A stretch of 64,000 bases of DNA from the NCBI RefSeq assembly GCF_000524195.1, contig NW_020170390.1, forward strand, positions 1,583,560 through 1,647,559, read 5' to 3'. How positions within the stretch are numbered: position 1 is the stretch's first letter; each line of letters begins with the position of its first letter. The DNA is from Echinococcus granulosus. Lineage: Eukaryota > Platyhelminthes > Cestoda > Cyclophyllidea > Taeniidae. This document shows positions 59,301 through 64,000 of the stretch, piece by piece. Below the pieces are notes generated by a model. That model did not search any database, was not told the DNA's origin, and saw only the letters and a list, made by a program, of their open reading frames with translations. The translations under genes and the position numbers were made by a program.

Positions 59301-62300
59301 GTTCGCAGGGTGCGCGATGGTGGGATGCAACCCATTCCAGACAGATGAATTACTTAAACCGTGTATAAACAAGAAAATAAAAAAGGACTTGTTCTCCGTG
59401 CTTTGGACACCACTTTACAGTCTTCGAGGATCCGACTTCGTGCTGAAGCTAGTGTTCTCCACTTTGACGCGCTTAATCAATGTGAATGCTTGTCATTTAA
59501 GTTAGCACAGGACTTTGCTAAAACTACTCACGTTTATGGGTGTGTCAATAAGTGATGGGGAAAACAACTGGACCCTTAGGCGACCAGTCCTTAGACGTGA
59601 CTATTTTCGGTAACGCGTTTCCCTTCCACTTGAATCAAAATGATGCAATGTTTAATGATGAGCAAATGCAGTTTAAGAAATTGATGCATTACTGAAAATG
59701 CATGACCTCAATTCCCAAACTAACACCGTTTTATTTCAAAGAAATCACTTTAAAAAGCACGTGAATTTCAAAGATACTCAATCGCACTTGACGGAGATGG
59801 CAAAAGTCGGTTTTCCAAGGCTGTAGCTTAAGTTAGAAGCGGGTATATCGGAACGAGTCCGCTAATGACTTCGATCTAGCACATTCCCGGACTTAAGGAC
59901 TCTTACTCATTCATGTATGACCTGAACTGAAGTAATGCATAATTCTTTTGATAAGCTGCCGAAATCGTGTTTAGATGTCCAGACCAGTGGTGACAAAGTG
60001 CTACTTCCTTTCGTGCAAATAAATGCAAACTTACTTTCGGAACTCAAATTGGAGCATTATTATATAGTTCCAGTCGTGAAACAAGTACCTCCTTAAGCCT
60101 CAAAATATGAACATTACAAATGATGAAAGTGCTCGATATGTTTAACACGGAGTCAGATTGGAAGATCGCCTCTTTGAAGGTATCCACACTTTTGCTTTCA
60201 AACGGATTATTTATTCTTCGCATTCCGATTAGCATAATTATATGCAAATTCTTTTCGATAAAGGAAGAAGAAGAAGAAGAAGAAGAAGAAGAAGAAGAAG
60301 AAGAAGAAGAAGAAGACATCGCTTGGCTGATGATGATGAATCACAAGGCGAAGCAGCGTAGAGGAAGATGACGGAGCTAATAGTTCCCTTTACTTCTAGT
60401 CACTTGCTAACGAACTCGGTATTTGTGTTTGCTCAGGAACTGTGATACTATCAGGAAATTTCTCAACTCATCCAAATCGCCACTTATGAATTCCGCCAGT
60501 TCTAGTTCCTCTTGATTAAAGACTTTGCGTGTTCTGGGAAGAGGTTGGTGGAGAATTAGAAATTTTGCAAAGCGTATTAGGCATTGTAAGCGCACTATCA
60601 TAAATGATTTAAAAGATTTTTTCCGTTACCGCAATAGACGGGCTTGATTTGTACTGCTTTCCCTAAGAAGCGCCACATACTCACGACATATACCAAATTT
60701 TGTACTGGAGCAATTAGATGGGGACACTAGACGGTCTGTCTTAAGTAGCCGAGTAACTGAATACTACCTTCACATTGTCTCTTAAGACCGGAAGGTAACA
60801 CAACGCGACTGGGAGGTGCGTCGCCATGTTTGGGACATTCAGTCAATGCTTCGAAGTGGCAATTGGTCACTCCTTCCAATCCACCTATACTTACAACCCT
60901 CATTACAGCTGGAATGCACATTTTGCAAGTAGTAGTTTCTAATACCATGAGTAGTAATTTGAAGCATTATACTACTAGTAGTTATAATGGAGTGAATGGA
61001 TGTAAGTCATTTTCGCTTTTACGTCATGCTTGCAAACGCATATTTGGTCAACGACGCAATTCATGTACTGAAGTCGAGTGGAGAAGCCCCACGTTCTTTT
61101 CGGTTGTTGCCATTATGGGCAATTAGGGAGGTTAACAAGGGTGCAGTGAAGCAACTAATGTGTGCCTTTGAAAATGGGTTGTCTCTATGAAAACACCAGT
61201 TGGGGTGAGGTGGAACAATATTTAAGTCGAATGCGCCACCCCTGTGTTTGTAGAGCTTTCTATATTAAATTTTAATTTGCCCCCATCTCCGATAAAACTC
61301 TTCATCAAATGTTCTAATTAGAAGTCCCAACAATTCCCTTTTTACTTTAAAACAGGAAGTTTGTTTATGCATAAACTGTCTGGTGTTATGCCGCTCAAAA
61401 ATGTTACATGTCTGGGGTGTGGAGCCTGAGGAACGCCAGCGCTACAAGATCGAATAAACGTCGGTTCAATAAGTGTGGGCATTGGACAATTCTCTGCGAG
61501 TCCATACAAATTCTCGGAGTTCTGATGGCTGCCAGCGTAGCATAAAATCATTTCTCGTTTTCGCTAAAATATTTAAGTACATTGGACCATGTAGCGTACT
61601 CTTGCACGCTGACAGATGAGCTCCCATTGGAGTTTCTAATTTTTGATTACTTATGCTCAGGTTGTCCAAAATAGTATAGAATTTCTAAAGGAATGCTGTT
61701 TGTGAACACTTCATTCTCTCATTACTGTATGAAATAATGTGTGAGATCAACAATTTGGCTTTGATGTGGAACTATTTCGAAGAAATTATATTAGTGTGCA
61801 TTTTGTAAATGATCTACAAAAAAAGGCAAAACGATCTCCTTTTCTTTCTGCAATGCATGTCTAAATGGATACCATCTATCTCCAAAACAATTCAGTCATA
61901 ATTCAAACATCGACACAAAGGGTATTGTATTGAAAATAAGAGAAATTTTTGTCCCTTTATTTGCATTTATTTAGCTTTTGCAGTGAAATTATTTTGGGCC
62001 ATTAAGCACAGTCTCCAACATTGCATGCTACCTTTTAAATAATTTTCTGTCCCCACTGCATGAGCTCGAACACGTAACCACCCTCGTCGTTCGGCTCATT
62101 GTCGCGATTTTGCTTCCCATTTCCACCTTTAGGCTGATTTTTCCTTAAAAAAACTATAAACACTAATTAACGACAAATATTAGCAATGTAATCATCTATG
62201 TCAAAGAATTTTTTAGTTGTGATTTCTTCACTGGGGATAACTAAGTTGCTCACACTAACAAAATCGCACAACTTCCGCTACACTTGTAAAATTATGATTA

Positions 62301-62569
62301 GGTGAAATCTTAAAGTTATTTTTAGGTTTACAGTCCTTCAATATGCCATCCATAAGACTAATTAGGGAAAAATTACCTTCTTCCAGTGCACCAGTATAAG
62401 AAGGTCCGATGCGTTTGCATGAGCCTTTTTATAGAGCAAAACTGTTAAGCGACAAAAGCATTCTTTGGTTATAAGGATCCCAAAAGTGATTTTCCTTTTG
62501 CATATGCGTTTTCCTTGGACCATAAAGAGGGCCGCTACCGCAATCACTGCCCATGTTCCAGCACGTCAG
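56316..62569. other. Probable intron or intergenic region
   Basis: No recognised exon. Contains the GAA repeat (60264-60316), a 10-bp inverted repeat (58442-58477), and coding-looking but unsupported stretches at 58194-58454 (minus) and 59239-59555 (plus, two frames). Confidence 0.45.
60264..60316. repeat. (GAA)n trinucleotide repeat
   Basis: About 17 uninterrupted GAA units. Its apparent poly-Glu and, on the other strand, poly-Ser ORFs are by-products of the repeat. Confidence 0.95.
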
Positions 62570-62753
62570 TCGAATACGATGTCGGTAGCTGAACAGCGAG
62601 CACTTCGACAGAGCTGGAATGCAGCTCTAGACGCCGCTCACTTCGGCAGTCTTGAATCCATGGAAAGCACCTCAGGGAACAGCCTACGAAGAAGTTCGAG
62701 TTGGAAGGACAAAATGTACGCCTCTTTATTCGTTGACGAACAAAAAAGTTCAG
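62570..62753 (+). CDS. Candidate exon upstream of the RGS-like exon
   Basis: Open from an acceptor (cacgtcag) at 62570 in phase 0 with an early ATG at 62579. Encodes MSVAEQRALRQSWNAAL ... and a Ser-rich part (NSLRRSSSWKDK), ending at caggtttag in phase 1. Ser-rich N-terminal regions are common before RGS domains. The phase-1 end does not fit the phase-0 start of the next exon, so either a piece is missed or an indel is present. Confidence 0.4.
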
Positions 62754-62867
62754 GTTTAGGTCTTCTTCTTCTTGTAGTATGCTACCGTTTCTACTTCTTA
62801 CATACCTTAGCTATTTGCTCATTACCCACCTAGGTCCTTGCCCTTCTTCTCAAAGCGATGTACCCAG

Positions 62868-62979
62868 GTGAAAACTGTTCAACAGGATGAGCTCCTTAAA
62901 ATGATTGCTTCTGGTAAGCCTAGCTACGAACAGGTGCATAGGTGGAGGAAATCATTCGAAGCCCTGCTAGCTGACAAGT
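62868..62979 (+). CDS. RGS-domain protein, N-terminal exon of the domain (gene continues past window)
   Basis: Exon after acceptor tacccag, ending in phase 1 before gtaagt. The end reads KPSYEQVHRWRKSFEALLAD-K, which fits the opening of RGS domains (P-x-x-E-x-V-x-x-W-x-x-S-x-E-x-L-L-x-x-K, then Y-G-x-x-x-F). RGS proteins speed GTP hydrolysis by G-alpha subunits at the membrane. A boundary just after the K before YG is plausible for this family. The rest of the domain, including catalytic-contact residues, lies beyond the window, so the call rests on about 20 residues. Confidence 0.55.
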
Positions 62980-64000
62980 GTAAGTCCTCAGACGCCAAAT
63001 CCTGTTGGCTGTTTGTACTAACGTTGTTGGACTAATGCGCTCTTTTTCGAACTTGCAAAGCACCACATTACGATACGCTTAAATACCTTGAACAGATGGT
63101 TTTGCCGACCTTTACTGTCAAAAGTGCAGATAAAACTGTCAAATATGGTGTAGAGGGTTATAAACAATTCAGCCTCTAAGCTTCGTTTACGGAAGATATT
63201 TCACTTGTGTTAAGTAATATCTCAAGCCATAGGTGTTTTATTTGCGTCGAAGCTTTGAATGCCTTCGGCTTTGCTTTAAAAGTGCTAGGGTTTGATTAAA
63301 TTAAGGCGCGAAGGAGATAAAATGTCGTGTAGCAAAGTCCAAAGCGAGAGCAAACTATTGACAGGCTAGCGGGGGCAGACATCGAAATGCATTTCAATCA
63401 TTAGGTCCTATCCCCTCGCAATATCAGCCATATCCTACTTATCTGTATTTTTAAGTTAATACAGACAAAAGTTTCCAAACCCAACAAGGTCATTGCCTTC
63501 TGTTGATTTCCACACAAAGATGTTGGCTAAATGCTGCAGATGCATTTCAACTACTTGATCATTTTCAAGCACTTACGCCAAAATCATCGAAGCATACATC
63601 TGAAAAGATAATTAATGCTATAAAAATAATGAAAACAGGATGAGAAATCTGCTTCTTTTTAAAAGGTATGATTAAGGCGGCAACTGCTCCGGATACTACA
63701 TTGGTTATAAAAGGCGGGCAGAGGAAACGTCGCCATAACAGCTGCAACCATAGTCACAAAATGACGCGCATACAGGCTATTTCATCAAATCGAAATAGAC
63801 TGACAAAAATAAAATTAGCCTCTTAGATTGTCTTAAAAGACATCTTTTAAGTAGAGATTTAATTAACATTTATTACTCCTTCTTTGAAGGGAGAGGCCAT
63901 ACTTCCCCATATTAGTTGCGAATTAATCGTCTCGCAGGTAGCCGAAGTTAATTCAAACCTTCTGTTTTATGAGGCAAGCTTTATCAAACTGCTTTACAGG
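62980..64000 (+). other. Intron continuing beyond the window
   Basis: No continuation of the RGS domain (Y-G-x-x-x-F ... E-N) was seen on the + strand up to 64000, so the next exon probably lies outside. Confidence 0.4.

Noticed and set aside
60044..60371. Poly-Ser (minus) and poly-Glu (plus) ORFs
   Set aside because: Created by the (GAA)n repeat.
63565..63747. Hydrophobic minus-strand ORF with a nearby gtaagt
   Set aside because: Could suggest a membrane segment, but AT-rich DNA yields hydrophobic ORFs by chance and no acceptor or family supports it.

Overview
This is a eukaryotic genomic window dominated by one giant intron-rich gene on the + strand. Sixty-three exons can be chained by GT-AG introns into a single unbroken reading frame from position 1 to a stop at 42364-42366 (about 3,805 codons). 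All splice phases agree and the frame closes exactly. The product is a hemicentin (fibulin-6; HMCN1/him-4 family), an extracellular-matrix protein of animals. The window holds the end of one degenerate Ig domain, 27 complete I-set Ig domains (533-22087), six thrombospondin type-1 repeats (22088-31401), a nidogen G2F-like module (32200-35241), seven calcium-binding EGF domains plus one half-EGF exon (35328-41288 region) and a fibulin-type C-terminus (41289-42366). The 5' end of the gene (signal peptide, VWA domain, further Ig domains) lies upstream of the window. The compact introns and small-genome style suggest an invertebrate; a parasitic flatworm (tapeworm-like) is my best guess, but that is inference and nothing here proves it.

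Region by region: 1-22158 is the dense Ig exon array, with introns mostly under 1 kb. A 2-kb intron in it (11627-13644) carries a complete intronless gene on the same strand (12779-13210). That nested gene encodes a small secreted protein built from two six-cysteine modules of identical spacing, which I do not recognise; it is the most novel item here. Region 22159-42366 has larger introns and the TSP1, G2F, EGF and fibulin-C exons, ending with a poly(A) signal at 42478. Region 42484-55600 is mainly intergenic. It holds a frameshifted coding-looking segment at 45.4-45.7 kb, a cluster of coding-looking minus-strand segments at 49.8-51.8 kb, an assembly gap of 100 N and members of a dispersed repeat. 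From about 55.9 kb a second + strand gene may begin. Its last visible exon (62868-62979) resembles the start of an RGS domain (regulator of G-protein signalling), and the rest lies beyond the window.

Four diverged copies of one roughly 150-180 bp interspersed repeat (two in hemicentin introns, two downstream, one of them inverted) point to a short mobile element family. No CRISPR, rRNA or tRNA gene was seen.
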